From NCBI GenBank assembly GCA_902617375.1, contig CACMWI010000004.1:1-64000 (forward strand): a DNA stretch of 64,000 nt. Reading direction: 5' to 3'. Below are positions 1-7,990 of this stretch, piece by piece. This DNA comes from an uncultured Alphaproteobacteria bacterium (GTDB lineage: Bacteria > Pseudomonadota > Alphaproteobacteria > Methylaequorales > Methylaequoraceae). The notes beneath the pieces were generated by a model. The model did not search any database, had not been told where the DNA came from, and worked only from the letters and a program-made list of their open reading frames with translations. A program made the position numbers and the translations under genes. Numbering within the stretch: position 1 is the first letter of the stretch; the number at the start of each line of letters is the position of its first letter.

Positions 1-256
1 AAAGAATAATATTGAGACAAGAGAAAGTGGCTCTATTTTACATGAAATTTCACTTATAGCATGCGGTAAAACCGATTGCCTATTTTTTACAGAGTTGGAT
101 AAAGATATTAAAAATCAAATTTCCTTAATTCTTGCAGAAACAGGAGGTATTTTTGATACATTAGAACTAAAAAACAAAAAAATTTATATAGCTAGTAATA
201 AATATATTGGAAAGATAATTAAAGAGATGATAGAAAATAAATATGAAGATCAATAA
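1..256 (+). CDS. Inositol monophosphatase family protein, C-terminal part (5' end outside window)
   Basis: The reading frame is open from base 2 and ends with TAA at 254-256, so only about the last 84 residues are present. The segment with SGSILHEISLIACGKTD followed by ILAETGG matches the C-terminal part of the inositol monophosphatase fold, where family members have GSAALDLAYVA.G..D and then a WD motif before REAGG. The WD motif, whose Asp binds catalytic metal, is not visible; the aligned residues read DI, with an Asp one position earlier. Activity is therefore uncertain, and the domain may act as a histidinol-phosphatase-like enzyme or be a degenerate member. The stop lies 14 bases inside the next gene, suggesting co-transcription with the envelope operon that follows. 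Confidence 0.65.
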   Translation, partial: KNNIETRESGSILHEISLIACGKTDCLFFTELDKDIKNQISLILAETGGIFDTLELKNKKIYIASNKYIGKIIKEMIENKYEDQ

Positions 257-2852
257 TTTGATAATTAAGTTATTTATTTGTGTTTTCAGCTTATCTTTAT
301 TTTGTGTAAAACATTCGTTTTCACAAGACTCTCAAGTTATCAAAAAAATAATTATCGATGATAGTGAAAATTCTGAAAGATTGCTATCACCTCCAACTGA
401 AAATAAAAGTGATATCATAAAATTAATTCCACCAAAAAGTATTTTAGAAAAGGAAGCTCTTAGAAAAAAAATAGAAGAAGAGAAAAAAGCTAAAGAATTG
501 GAAAAAATAAGAATAAATCAAGAGAAAAAAAGGAAAGCATTACAAGAAAAAAAGGAGAAAGAAATTGATGCTGCTAGGAAAAAACAAGAAGAAAAAAGAC
601 AAGAGCTAGAGAAAAAAAGACAGAAAGATATTGAAAAAGCAAGAGAAGTTGAAGAAAAGAGGAAAAAAGAACAAGAACTAAAACGTCAGACTGAAGAAAA
701 AAAGAAAGAAGAGCAAGAGCTAAAACGTCAGGCTGAAGAAAAAAAAGAAAAGGAACTAAAACGTCAGGCTGAAGAAAAAAACAAAAAACAACAAGACCTA
801 AACCGTCAAGCTGAAGAAAAAAAGAAAAAAGAACAAGAGCTAAAACGTCAGGCTGAAGAGATAAAGAAAAAAGAGCAAGAGCTAAAACGTCAGGCTGAAG
901 AAAAAAAGAAAAAAGAGCAAGAGTTAAAACGTCAAGCTGAAGAAAAAAAAAAAAAGGAACAAGAGCTAAAACGTCAAGCTGAAGAAAAAAAGAAAAAGGA
1001 ACAAGAGCTAAAACGGCAGGCTGAAGAAAAAAAGAAAAAGGAACAAGAGCTAAAACGTCAGGCTGAAGAAAAAAAGAAAAAAGAGCGAGATCTAAAACGT
1101 CAGGCTGAAGAAATAAAGAAAAAAGAGCAAGAACTTCAAAGAAAAGTTGAAGAAAATAGAAAAAAGGAGCAAGAACTTCAACGTAAAGCCAAAGAGAAAA
1201 GAGAAAAAGAACTAGAAAAACCTAGAACCACTCAGAAAAAAAAACAACTTGAGGAAAATAAAAAGGCGAAAAAACAAGAAGAAAAAAGAATAAAATTACT
1301 TGAAAAACAGAAGAAAGCAGAAGAAAAGTTACAGAAAAAGAAAATTAAAGAGGCAAAAAAACTTGAAGATAAAAAAAGAAAAGAGTTAGAAGCCTCGAGA
1401 AACAAAGAAAAAGAAAGGCAGCGAAAAGAAATAGAAGAAGCAAGAAAACTTCTTGAAATTAAAAAGAAAAAAGAAATAGAGCGAAAACTCACTTTAGAAG
1501 AAGAAAAACAAATTGAAAAAAAAAAAAGATTGGCTGAGGAACTCAAGAGAAAAGAAAAAGAAAGAAAAAGAAAAAGGGAAATCGAAAAACAAAAGCTTGC
1601 TCAACAAGAAAAAATAAAAGAAGAAAGACAAAAAAGAAAAGCGCTTGAAAAAAAAATGGAATTGGAAAGAAAGCTATTAGAAAAAAAGATACTAGTTGAG
1701 GAAAGGAAAATAAGAGAAAAGCAAAAAGCAAGAAAAAAAGAATTTGAAAAAGAACAAAAACTTAAAAAGTTAGCAGAAAGAAAAAAATTAAAAGAAGATC
1801 TTGAAAGACAAAAACAATTAGATAGAGAACTTCAAGAAAAAAGAAAACTTATAGCAAAACAGAACTTAGCTAGTCAGAGAAAAGAGAGAGAGAGATTAAT
1901 TGAAGAGAGAAAGAAATTAGAAAAGGAGAAAAAAAAAGAATTACAAAATGCTTTAAAATTACAGAAAGAACGTGAAAAACAAGAACAAAATCAAAAAATA
2001 GAGGAGAAAAGAGAAAAAATAGCAAGTGAAATTATTAAAGAACAAGAAAAAAAGAACAAAATGTTTGTAGCAAAGCAAACAGAAATTGACAAAAGTGAGA
2101 AACTAAAAGAATTGACTCAAATTACGGTTATAAATAAATCTGATGTAGTTAAAAAAATCAAAAATAGAGAACAAACCGATAGAGAAAAAAATATGATTTT
2201 AGATAATATTAAAGATAAATTTGTTAAAAAAGAATTAATGAGACAAAGACAAGAAGAAATACAAAAGAGAAAATATTCTTATTTCAGTAGAAAAAATAAT
2301 GTTATAGAAGAGGAAAAAACAGTAAAGGCGAAACAGTTTTTTGATGAGTCGTCAATTAAAAAAACTTTTAAAAAAAATAATGAAAAATTTGAAAGCAACT
2401 CAGGTAATAAAAAAAAGTTAGAAAAAAAATCATTTCCAAAAGATTCTTATGTAAAACAAAAAGATAAGAAAGATAATGAATTACTAGCTGCAATTATCAA
2501 AAAACCAAGCTCGATTGTTGAATTAAAAGAACAAGTGGTTAGTTCTAAAAGAGAAATATTAATGTTTGAAAGTAATAAAGAAGAATTAGGAATTAAACAA
2601 AAAAAAATGCTAAAGGAATTTGCAAATATTATCAAAGACAAACCCGTAAAAATAGTGATAAAAACTTTTTTCTCAAAAAAAGAAAAGAATTTTGATAAAT
2701 ATAAAAAAATTTCCAAGTCACGATCTCTTTATATAAGAGCTTTTTTAATTAATCAGGGTATATCGCACAATAGAATAAAAATTGAAACAAATGAAGAAAA
2801 TGTAACAAAAAACTGGAAGAATGAGGTAATATTAAACTTTATTGGTGTATAA
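243..2852 (+). CDS. Long Lys/Glu-rich helical envelope protein with OmpA-like C-terminal domain
   Basis: A protein of 869 residues with an N-terminal signal sequence (hydrophobic about residues 6-22, plausible cleavage near HSFS-QD). Residues about 66-640 are almost entirely K, E, R, Q and L and should form a very long charged helix or coiled coil. Residues 138-317 consist of about 13 near-identical 14-residue repeats of the type EKKKKEQELKRQAE. The last 110 residues resemble an OmpA-like fold (FESNKEEL, then SRSLYIRAFLINQGI), but the peptidoglycan-binding Asp and the NRR motif are missing, so wall binding by this copy is doubtful. It sits directly upstream, without a gap, of a MotA/ExbB-like and a MotB-like gene. 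By analogy with TolA it may be a periplasmic arm of an energised complex. That role is inference, and I know no named homologue. Confidence 0.7.
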   Translation: MKINNLIIKLFICVFSLSLFCVKHSFSQDSQVIKKIIIDDSENSERLLSPPTENKSDIIKLIPPKSILEKEALRKKIEEEKKAKELEKIRINQEKKRKALQEKKEKEIDAARKKQEEKRQELEKKRQKDIEKAREVEEKRKKEQELKRQTEEKKKEEQELKRQAEEKKEKELKRQAEEKNKKQQDLNRQAEEKKKKEQELKRQAEEIKKKEQELKRQAEEKKKKEQELKRQAEEKKKKEQELKRQAEEKKKKEQELKRQAEEKKKKEQELKRQAEEKKKKERDLKRQAEEIKKKEQELQRKVEENRKKEQELQRKAKEKREKELEKPRTTQKKKQLEENKKAKKQEEKRIKLLEKQKKAEEKLQKKKIKEAKKLEDKKRKELEASRNKEKERQRKEIEEARKLLEIKKKKEIERKLTLEEEKQIEKKKRLAEELKRKEKERKRKREIEKQKLAQQEKIKEERQKRKALEKKMELERKLLEKKILVEERKIREKQKARKKEFEKEQKLKKLAERKKLKEDLERQKQLDRELQEKRKLIAKQNLASQRKERERLIEERKKLEKEKKKELQNALKLQKEREKQEQNQKIEEKREKIASEIIKEQEKKNKMFVAKQTEIDKSEKLKELTQITVINKSDVVKKIKNREQTDREKNMILDNIKDKFVKKELMRQRQEEIQKRKYSYFSRKNNVIEEEKTVKAKQFFDESSIKKTFKKNNEKFESNSGNKKKLEKKSFPKDSYVKQKDKKDNELLAAIIKKPSSIVELKEQVVSSKREILMFESNKEELGIKQKKMLKEFANIIKDKPVKIVIKTFFSKKEKNFDKYKKISKSRSLYIRAFLINQGISHNRIKIETNEENVTKNWKNEVILNFIGV
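654..1193 (+). repeat. Tandem 42-bp coding repeat (about 13 units)
   Basis: Inside the 869-residue protein, about 13 copies of a 42-base unit encode 14 residues each (EKKKKEQELKRQAE type). Units 5 to 10 are nearly identical at DNA level, differing mainly in AAA/AAG, CGT/CGG and AAA/ATA changes. Unit 3 is shorter, with 12 residues. The coding strand is extremely purine-rich. The units are contiguous with no spacers, so this is a coding minisatellite and not a CRISPR array. Copy number could vary between strains by slippage in steps of 14 residues without breaking the frame. Confidence 0.9.
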
Positions 2853-3794
2853 ATGAAGATCGTAGGAAAATATTTAATAAGAATACTCTTTTTCTTATCT
2901 TTGATCTCAGGCTTACTGTTACTATATTTTGAAAATCTCGAAAGCTTCTTTCTCACAAATCAAACTCTTAATTCTGTTATACTTATTGTAATTGGATTTG
3001 GGATAATTTTTATAATTAAACAACTAATAAATATCAAAAATGAGTTAAACTGGTTAAATAATGTTTTCAAGTTATCTTCGGGAAGCAAACTAAGCGTAAG
3101 ATCCCCAAAACTTTTGAAATATCTGGATAATTATTTAAAAGAACGTTCAGGAAAATTTATCTTTTCACAATCTTCAATGAAAACTGTTATGGAAAGTTTA
3201 GAAGGAAGACTTATAGAAAGTAGAGAAATATCAAGATATATGATTGGTTTGACAATATTCTTAGGTTTGCTTGGAACGTTTTGGGGGTTGCTTGAAACAA
3301 TTAATTCAGTAAGTATTACAGTTAAAGGTTTAGACTTTTCAGAAAATACTCAGAAATTATTCCAAGTTTTAAAACAGGGTCTTGAACAACCACTGAGTGG
3401 AATGGGAACCGCATTTAGTTCTTCTTTGTTTGGACTTGGTGGGTCATTAATTTTAGGTTTTCTAGATTTACAATCAAATCAAGCTCAAAATAGATTTTAT
3501 AATGAAGTAGAGGAAAAGCTATCTGAGCGAACTAAATTTTCTTTAATGAATATGGATGAGAGTGATAAAAAGAATCTTGCTCCTGCATACATTGAGTCAT
3601 TGATAGAGGTTACAACTGAAAACTTAAAAAAGTCGACAGCAGTTATTGAAAAACAGAATCTCCATCAGGAATCAATTTCAAAATCAATCAATGAAATTAA
3701 TAGAATTATTTCTGAAAATACTAATCTTAACAGAGACATTAAAGAAGAAATTAAAGTTTTATCAAAAACAATCGCCAATGTAAGTAAAAGATAG
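2853..3794 (+). CDS. MotA/TolQ/ExbB-family proton channel protein
   Basis: A 313-residue inner-membrane protein with four predicted helices at about residues 7-27, 40-58, 129-150 and 183-205. The third helix carries GLLGTFWGLLETI and the fourth GMGTAFSSSLFGLGG, the signature of MotA/TolQ/ExbB channel subunits. The C-terminal 100 residues are cytoplasmic and helical. The ATG follows the previous stop immediately, and the TAG stop overlaps the GTG start of the next gene by one base, so the subunits are probably translationally coupled. This alphaproteobacterial type pairs with an OmpA/MotB-like partner and is distinct from flagellar MotA, although automatic annotation often calls it a flagellar motor protein. 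The energy source is presumably the proton gradient. The target is unknown. Confidence 0.8.
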   Translation: MKIVGKYLIRILFFLSLISGLLLLYFENLESFFLTNQTLNSVILIVIGFGIIFIIKQLINIKNELNWLNNVFKLSSGSKLSVRSPKLLKYLDNYLKERSGKFIFSQSSMKTVMESLEGRLIESREISRYMIGLTIFLGLLGTFWGLLETINSVSITVKGLDFSENTQKLFQVLKQGLEQPLSGMGTAFSSSLFGLGGSLILGFLDLQSNQAQNRFYNEVEEKLSERTKFSLMNMDESDKKNLAPAYIESLIEVTTENLKKSTAVIEKQNLHQESISKSINEINRIISENTNLNRDIKEEIKVLSKTIANVSKR

Positions 3795-4879
3795 TGAGAC
3801 TAAATAGAAAAAATATTTATGAAATAAATATTTGGCCTGGATTTGTTGATATTCTAGGAACCCTTCTTATTGTTACAATTTTTACTGTTTTAATTTCAAC
3901 AATTACTCAGATCTATTTTAATGACCAACTTCAAATTAAAAGAGGAGAAATATCTTCTCTGGACAATGAAGTTAAAAGATTACTTTACGAATTAAACGAA
4001 ATAAATATAGAAAAAAAAAAAATTCAAGAATCCTATAAAGATCTTTCAACATCCTTTAAGAATTCTGAAAAAAAAAATAATGAACTCACTGAAAAAAATA
4101 AAAAAATCGAGGAACTTAAAAATAAATCTGATTATCTTCTTAAAATGAAAATCCAAGAATTAGAGGATTTAGTGAATGAAAAAGGAAGATTGCTTGATAG
4201 TCTTAAGTCTAAAAATCAAAATATCAAGAAACTCGATACTGCAAACAAAAAAATCTCACTCGAAGCATTTGAATTAAAAAGAGACATTGATAAATTAAAT
4301 AAAAGACTTACAGAGTTGTCTAAAATCCTTATAGAATCTGAAGAAGAGGATAAAAAAAATAAAGAAATAATTAAAAATTTAGGAAAACAATTAAATCAAG
4401 CTCTAGCAGGAAAAGTATTAGAATTAAAAAAGTATCAATCTGTCTTTTTTAAAAAAATAAAGCAAGCAATTGGTGAAAGAGAAGACATTGTAGTAGTTGG
4501 TGATAGATTTATTTTTCCTTCAGAAATTTTTTTTGAATCAGGTTCTGATATTATTCAAAAAAGTGGGTATGAAAAACTAAGTAAAATTGTTTTGAGTTTG
4601 AAGGAGATTTCGGAAAAAATCCCAGATAAAATAGATTGGATATTAAGAGTTGATGGACACACCGACAAAATACCTATTAACAATGAAAAATTTAATTCAA
4701 ACTGGAATCTTTCAAGCGCAAGAGCCATTAATATCATAAAATTTTTCATTAAAGAGGGAATAGAGCCTCATAGACTTGTTGCAGCGGGTTTTGGAGAAAA
4801 CTATCCAATTGATAGTGGCAATAGCGCGTCTTCGCTGCAGAAGAATAGAAGGATAGAAATCAAACTAACTACGCGTTGA
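3794..4879 (+). CDS. MotB/OmpA-like peptidoglycan-binding stator partner
   Basis: A 361-residue protein starting at GTG that overlaps the stop of the channel gene. One N-terminal transmembrane helix (about 13-40) contains WPGFVD; Asp19 lies in the membrane at the position of the proton-carrying Asp in MotB/ExbD-like partners. A coiled coil follows (about 45-200). The C-terminal OmpA domain has VDGHTD at 286-291 and NRRIE at 351-355, the Asp and Arg positions known to hold diaminopimelate of peptidoglycan, so this copy should bind the cell wall. With its upstream neighbour it forms a proton-driven stator-like pair. What it moves or tensions is not shown by the sequence; the long helical protein upstream is the obvious candidate. 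Confidence 0.8.
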   Translation: MRLNRKNIYEINIWPGFVDILGTLLIVTIFTVLISTITQIYFNDQLQIKRGEISSLDNEVKRLLYELNEINIEKKKIQESYKDLSTSFKNSEKKNNELTEKNKKIEELKNKSDYLLKMKIQELEDLVNEKGRLLDSLKSKNQNIKKLDTANKKISLEAFELKRDIDKLNKRLTELSKILIESEEEDKKNKEIIKNLGKQLNQALAGKVLELKKYQSVFFKKIKQAIGEREDIVVVGDRFIFPSEIFFESGSDIIQKSGYEKLSKIVLSLKEISEKIPDKIDWILRVDGHTDKIPINNEKFNSNWNLSSARAINIIKFFIKEGIEPHRLVAAGFGENYPIDSGNSASSLQKNRRIEIKLTTR

Positions 4880-5170
4880 TTTTATGAGTTTCATCTTAAT
4901 TAAGATCTTTTTTTCAATTTCCCAGAAATATCTAAATTGTCCAAATAATGCGCCTACTATAATGAGTAAAATTTGATAAATTGGAAAGATTAAAATCAGA
5001 CGCAAAAACCAATAAAAATCGTTGTTTAAGAAACTTTCTCCAAATATATTGATTAAAACATATTTTCCTAAAACTACTGATAAAGAACCAGTTATCCCAA
5101 AAACAATAAATATTATTATCAGCTGATTAAAATCTTTGACTCTGAATATTTTTATTAGCTTACTTTTCAT
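4865..5170 (-). CDS. DUF6787-type small membrane protein
   Basis: 101 residues with two transmembrane segments (about 17-37 and 58-80) and a basic C-terminus. The pattern IIFIVFGITGS, then FPIYQILLI, GALFGQFRYFW and EIEKK is that of a small membrane protein family that I recall as DUF6787, sometimes mislabelled prolipoprotein diacylglyceryl transferase. Function is unknown. Its end overlaps the end of the MotB-like gene on the other strand by 15 bases. It lies head to tail with cyaY, whose stop almost touches its ATG, so the two are probably one transcript. Confidence 0.65.
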   Translation of the reverse strand: MKSKLIKIFRVKDFNQLIIIFIVFGITGSLSVVLGKYVLINIFGESFLNNDFYWFLRLILIFPIYQILLIIVGALFGQFRYFWEIEKKILIKMKLIKSTRS

Positions 5171-5473
5171 TTATTCTGAGCCTAATTCTTTGATAATAAG
5201 TTGTTTTAGATTTATATTTGCATCTCTGGTACTAGTCCATTCAATTGACTCCGGCGACTTGCTTTCAAAATGGTGAGCGCCACTTATAGGAGAAGATAAC
5301 CAAATCTGAGATGTCGGTGTGTGAATACTCACAACAAAAGTACCTTTTCCTTCAAGCGAATCTATCCTGAGATTTTCATCTTCAAAATCAACTTCGTAAT
5401 TATCAAACTTCGATTCTACTAAATTAAATATATCATCCAAAGTGTCTGAGGCTTTTTTTTTAAATTCTATCAT
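5171..5473 (-). CDS. cyaY: Iron donor protein CyaY (bacterial frataxin)
   Basis: 100 residues with the frataxin pattern: an acidic first helix (residues about 6-35: FKKKASDTLDDIFNLVE, then NYEVDFED), the strand GTFVVSIHTPTSQIWLSSPISGAHHF, then a C-terminal helix ending LIIKELGSE. Frataxins bind iron through acidic residues of the first helix and tune iron-sulfur cluster assembly on IscS/IscU. Length matches the family (about 105). It is followed at once by the DUF6787 gene on the same strand and is divergent from rpmE, with a 60-base spacer that must hold both promoters. Confidence 0.85.
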   Translation of the reverse strand: MIEFKKKASDTLDDIFNLVESKFDNYEVDFEDENLRIDSLEGKGTFVVSIHTPTSQIWLSSPISGAHHFESKSPESIEWTSTRDANINLKQLIIKELGSE

Positions 5474-5533
5474 TATATATTTGTTTGGTATTGCAAATGT
5501 AATTTAATAGTTATATAAAATGAGTCAAGAATT

Positions 5534-5761
5534 ATGAAAAAAGATATACACCCTAATTACCACAAAATTATTGTCAAGTTGACAGATGGTTCAACTTTTG
5601 AAACCAGGTCAACCTATGGAAAAGAAGGTGAAATCCTCAAACTAGATATAGACCCCGTTTCTCATCCGGCATGGACTGGCGAAAGTTCAAAAATGTTAGA
5701 TTCAGACGGTCAGGTGGCTAAATTTCAGAAAAGATTCCAAAATCTTAATTTTAAAAAATAA
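5534..5761 (+). CDS. rpmE: 50S ribosomal protein L31 (zinc-free type)
   Basis: 75 residues beginning [20 protein letters not shown], with [18 protein letters not shown] and HPAWTG, the typical alphaproteobacterial bL31. It contains no cysteine, so it is the C-minus form that does not bind zinc. bL31 bridges the two ribosomal subunits. It lies six bases upstream of the quinone oxidoreductase gene and may share its message. Confidence 0.93.
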   Translation: MKKDIHPNYHKIIVKLTDGSTFETRSTYGKEGEILKLDIDPVSHPAWTGESSKMLDSDGQVAKFQKRFQNLNFKK

Positions 5762-5767
5762 AATTAT

Positions 5768-6742
5768 ATGAAAGCTGTATGCTTTGACACTCCAGGTAAG
5801 CCTGATGTCATGAAAATTTCCAACTGCGAAATACCAGAAATAAATGACGATCAAATTCTTATTGAAGTAAAATATGCAGGAGTAAATAGACCGGATATTA
5901 TTCAACGTGAAGGCAATTATCCTGCACCACCAAATCATTCAAAAATTCTTGGTCTAGAAGTGTCAGGTTATGTTCATCAAATTGGAGCTAATGTAAAAGA
6001 TTTCAAAAAGGGTGAGAAAGTTGCAGCACTTGTTAATGGTGGTGGATATGCCGAATTTTGTTCTTCAGACAAGGAAACAACTTTCAAAATTCCCAAAAAT
6101 ATTTCATTAAAAGAAGCCGCAACTATTCCTGAGTGTTTTTTTACGGTTTGGTCTAACTTAATATTCCGAGGTAAATTGAAAGAAAAACAAAAAGTGCTAG
6201 TTCATGGTGGAACAAGTGGAATTGGTGTTGCTGCTATACAAATTCTAAAGTTATTTAAATCCGAAATTTTTACAACAGTTGGTTCTTATAAGAAAAAAAA
6301 ATTTTGCGAAAGTCTTGGAGTTCACAATGTATATAATTATAAAGAAACTGATTTTTTTGATGAAATCAAAAAAATTGAAAAAAAAGGTATTGACATTATT
6401 CTAGATTATATTGGTGGGGATTACATAAATAAAAATATCAATCTTTTAAAGCCTGATGGAAAATTAATAAATATTGGTTTTTTAAATGGATCACAAGTTA
6501 ATATAAACCTAATGAAAATAATGCTTAAAAGGCTAACTATCACCGGCTCTACATTAAGAATTAGAGAAAAAGCTTATAAAGCAAAGATATTAAATGATAT
6601 AAAAAAAATTGTTTTTCCAAACTTTGAGAATGGTAAAATAAAATGTTATATTGATTCAGTATTTAGATTAGAAGATGTTGTCTCCTCTCACAAGTATCTT
6701 GAAGATGGTGGACATATTGGGAAAATAGTTTTAGAAGTTTAG
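5768..6742 (+). CDS. NAD(P)H:quinone oxidoreductase (zinc-free MDR family)
   Basis: 324 residues, the usual length for quinone oxidoreductases of the PIG3/QorA type. The N-terminal GroES-like half has YAGVNRPDIIQREGNYP and PPNHSKILGLEVSG. The Rossmann half has the nucleotide motif HGGTSGIG at 146-153. No zinc-ligand cysteines of alcohol dehydrogenases are present. The family reduces quinones or other alpha,beta-unsaturated carbonyls with NADPH; the substrate here cannot be read from the sequence. It sits between rpmE and trcR with only 6-8 base spacers. Confidence 0.85.
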   Translation: MKAVCFDTPGKPDVMKISNCEIPEINDDQILIEVKYAGVNRPDIIQREGNYPAPPNHSKILGLEVSGYVHQIGANVKDFKKGEKVAALVNGGGYAEFCSSDKETTFKIPKNISLKEAATIPECFFTVWSNLIFRGKLKEKQKVLVHGGTSGIGVAAIQILKLFKSEIFTTVGSYKKKKFCESLGVHNVYNYKETDFFDEIKKIEKKGIDIILDYIGGDYINKNINLLKPDGKLINIGFLNGSQVNINLMKIMLKRLTITGSTLRIREKAYKAKILNDIKKIVFPNFENGKIKCYIDSVFRLEDVVSSHKYLEDGGHIGKIVLEV

Positions 6743-6750
6743 GAATTGAA

Positions 6751-7275
6751 ATGAGAAAACCTTTAATGCCAAAAGCCACAGCAAGCTGGTTGATAGAAAA
6801 TACTTCTTTATCCTTTGAGCAAATTGGAAATTTCGTAGGCCTTCATATGTTAGAGATTCAGGCTATAGCTGACGGAGAAGTTTCAAGTGGCATCTTACCC
6901 AGAAACCCAATTGAAAATGGTGAACTCTCCAAAGAAGAAATTTCAAAATGCGAAAAAAATCAAAAACTTGGTTTAACTATCAAGGATTCAGATATACCTG
7001 TTCCAGAAACAAAAACAAAGGGTTCAAGGTATACTCCACTTTCAAAACGTGCAGATAAACCGAATGGAATCTATTGGTTTATAAAGAATCTTCCTGAGAT
7101 GCCAGATTCAAAAATTTGCAAACTTATTGGGACAACAAAAAAAACTGTCCAGTCGATCAGAGATAGATCATACTGGAATATTCAGAATGTTCGAGCTCAA
7201 AATCCGTTTGAGCTTGGGCTTTGCAACAAAGAAGATATCGAAGCAATAATTGATAAATACAGAAATAAAGACTAA
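6751..7275 (+). CDS. trcR: Cell cycle transcriptional regulator TrcR (DUF1013)
   Basis: 174 residues matching the alphaproteobacterial DUF1013 family: the N-terminus LMPKATASWLIENTSLSFEQ with FVGLHMLEIQAIADGE, a central RYTPLSKRADKPNGI, and the end YWNIQNVRAQNPFELGLC. The two helical halves each resemble a helix-turn-helix repeat (IGNFVGLHMLEIQAI; KLIGTTKKTVQSIRD). Known members (TrcR of Caulobacter) are RNA-polymerase-associated cell-cycle regulators. Its stop overlaps the stop of the convergent DUF465 gene. Confidence 0.85.
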   Translation: MRKPLMPKATASWLIENTSLSFEQIGNFVGLHMLEIQAIADGEVSSGILPRNPIENGELSKEEISKCEKNQKLGLTIKDSDIPVPETKTKGSRYTPLSKRADKPNGIYWFIKNLPEMPDSKICKLIGTTKKTVQSIRDRSYWNIQNVRAQNPFELGLCNKEDIEAIIDKYRNKD

Positions 7276-7451
7276 GAGGAAGCCAGTTTATTTATTTTAT
7301 CTTTAATCATTAATTTTTTTTTTTTTAAATCATTTATTTCTAAATCATCTATACTTATGTTCTTTTTTCTTTTTTGAATTAGTGAATCGAAAAACTGATG
7401 TTTAGAAAGTAAAGATTTAATTTTTTTTTCTTTAGTAAAAATTCTTTCCAT
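7272..7451 (-). CDS. DUF465/YdcH-like small protein
   Basis: A 59-residue protein starting at the ATG whose complement is 7449-7451 and ending in TAG at 7272-7274. It has the DUF465 pattern: LLSKHQFFDSLIQK in the first helix, then DDLEINDLKKKKLMIKDKI in the second (family: EH..LD..I then LKK.KL.LKDEI). It is a short helical hairpin of unknown function, common in alphaproteobacteria. Its stop overlaps that of trcR. The spacer to purE is 47 bases and would serve as a divergent promoter region. Confidence 0.7.
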   Translation of the reverse strand: MERIFTKEKKIKSLLSKHQFFDSLIQKRKKNISIDDLEINDLKKKKLMIKDKINKLASS

Positions 7452-7498
7452 ATTTTAATGTTAATATGATTTATTATTAACGTCTACTTTTTTTTAAA

Positions 7499-7990
7499 AT
7501 GAATAAAAATATTCTTGTTTCAATAGTTATGGGTAGTCAATCAGATTGGAAAGTATTAAGTTCAACTGAAAAGATTCTAAAAGACTTTGACATTAAACAT
7601 GAAAAAAAGATAGTTTCTGCTCATAGAACGCCAGACAGACTCTATGACTTTGCAAAAAAAATTAAAACAAGAAAAGTGGAGGTTGTTATTGCAGGAGCAG
7701 GAGGTGCAGCGCATTTACCAGGAATGATTTCAGCTTTAACCTCAGTTCCCGTTATAGGGGTTCCTATTGAAACAAAAACGCTTAAAGGTTTAGATAGTTT
7801 GCTTTCGATTGTTCAAATGCCTGCTGGAATACCTGTGCCTACTGTTGCAATTGGGAAACCAGGTGCCATTAATGCTGCTTTAGCTGCTATTTCAATTTTA
7901 GGTAATAAATATCCACAAATTGAGAAAAAATTAGAAAACTTTAGAATCAAACAAACCAAATCTATAAAAAATATACCTGTTAATGAGTAA
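7499..7990 (+). CDS. purE: N5-carboxyaminoimidazole ribonucleotide mutase
   Basis: 163 residues with the class I PurE motifs: [14 protein letters not shown] near the N-terminus, [12 protein letters not shown] around 40-51 and [12 protein letters not shown] around 66-77. It moves the carboxyl group from N5 to C4 to give CAIR in purine synthesis, using the product of PurK. The last eight bases overlap the start of purK, so the pair is translationally coupled. Confidence 0.95.
   Translation: MNKNILVSIVMGSQSDWKVLSSTEKILKDFDIKHEKKIVSAHRTPDRLYDFAKKIKTRKVEVVIAGAGGAAHLPGMISALTSVPVIGVPIETKTLKGLDSLLSIVQMPAGIPVPTVAIGKPGAINAALAAISILGNKYPQIEKKLENFRIKQTKSIKNIPVNE

Noticed and set aside
654-1193. CRISPR-like direct repeats
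   Set aside because: The units are contiguous without spacers and keep one reading frame; no cas genes are present.
1232-1731. Open minus-strand frames opposite the Lys/Glu-rich gene
   Set aside because: They are Phe/Ser/Leu-rich mirror images of the AAA/GAA codons on the plus strand, without family matches or start signals.
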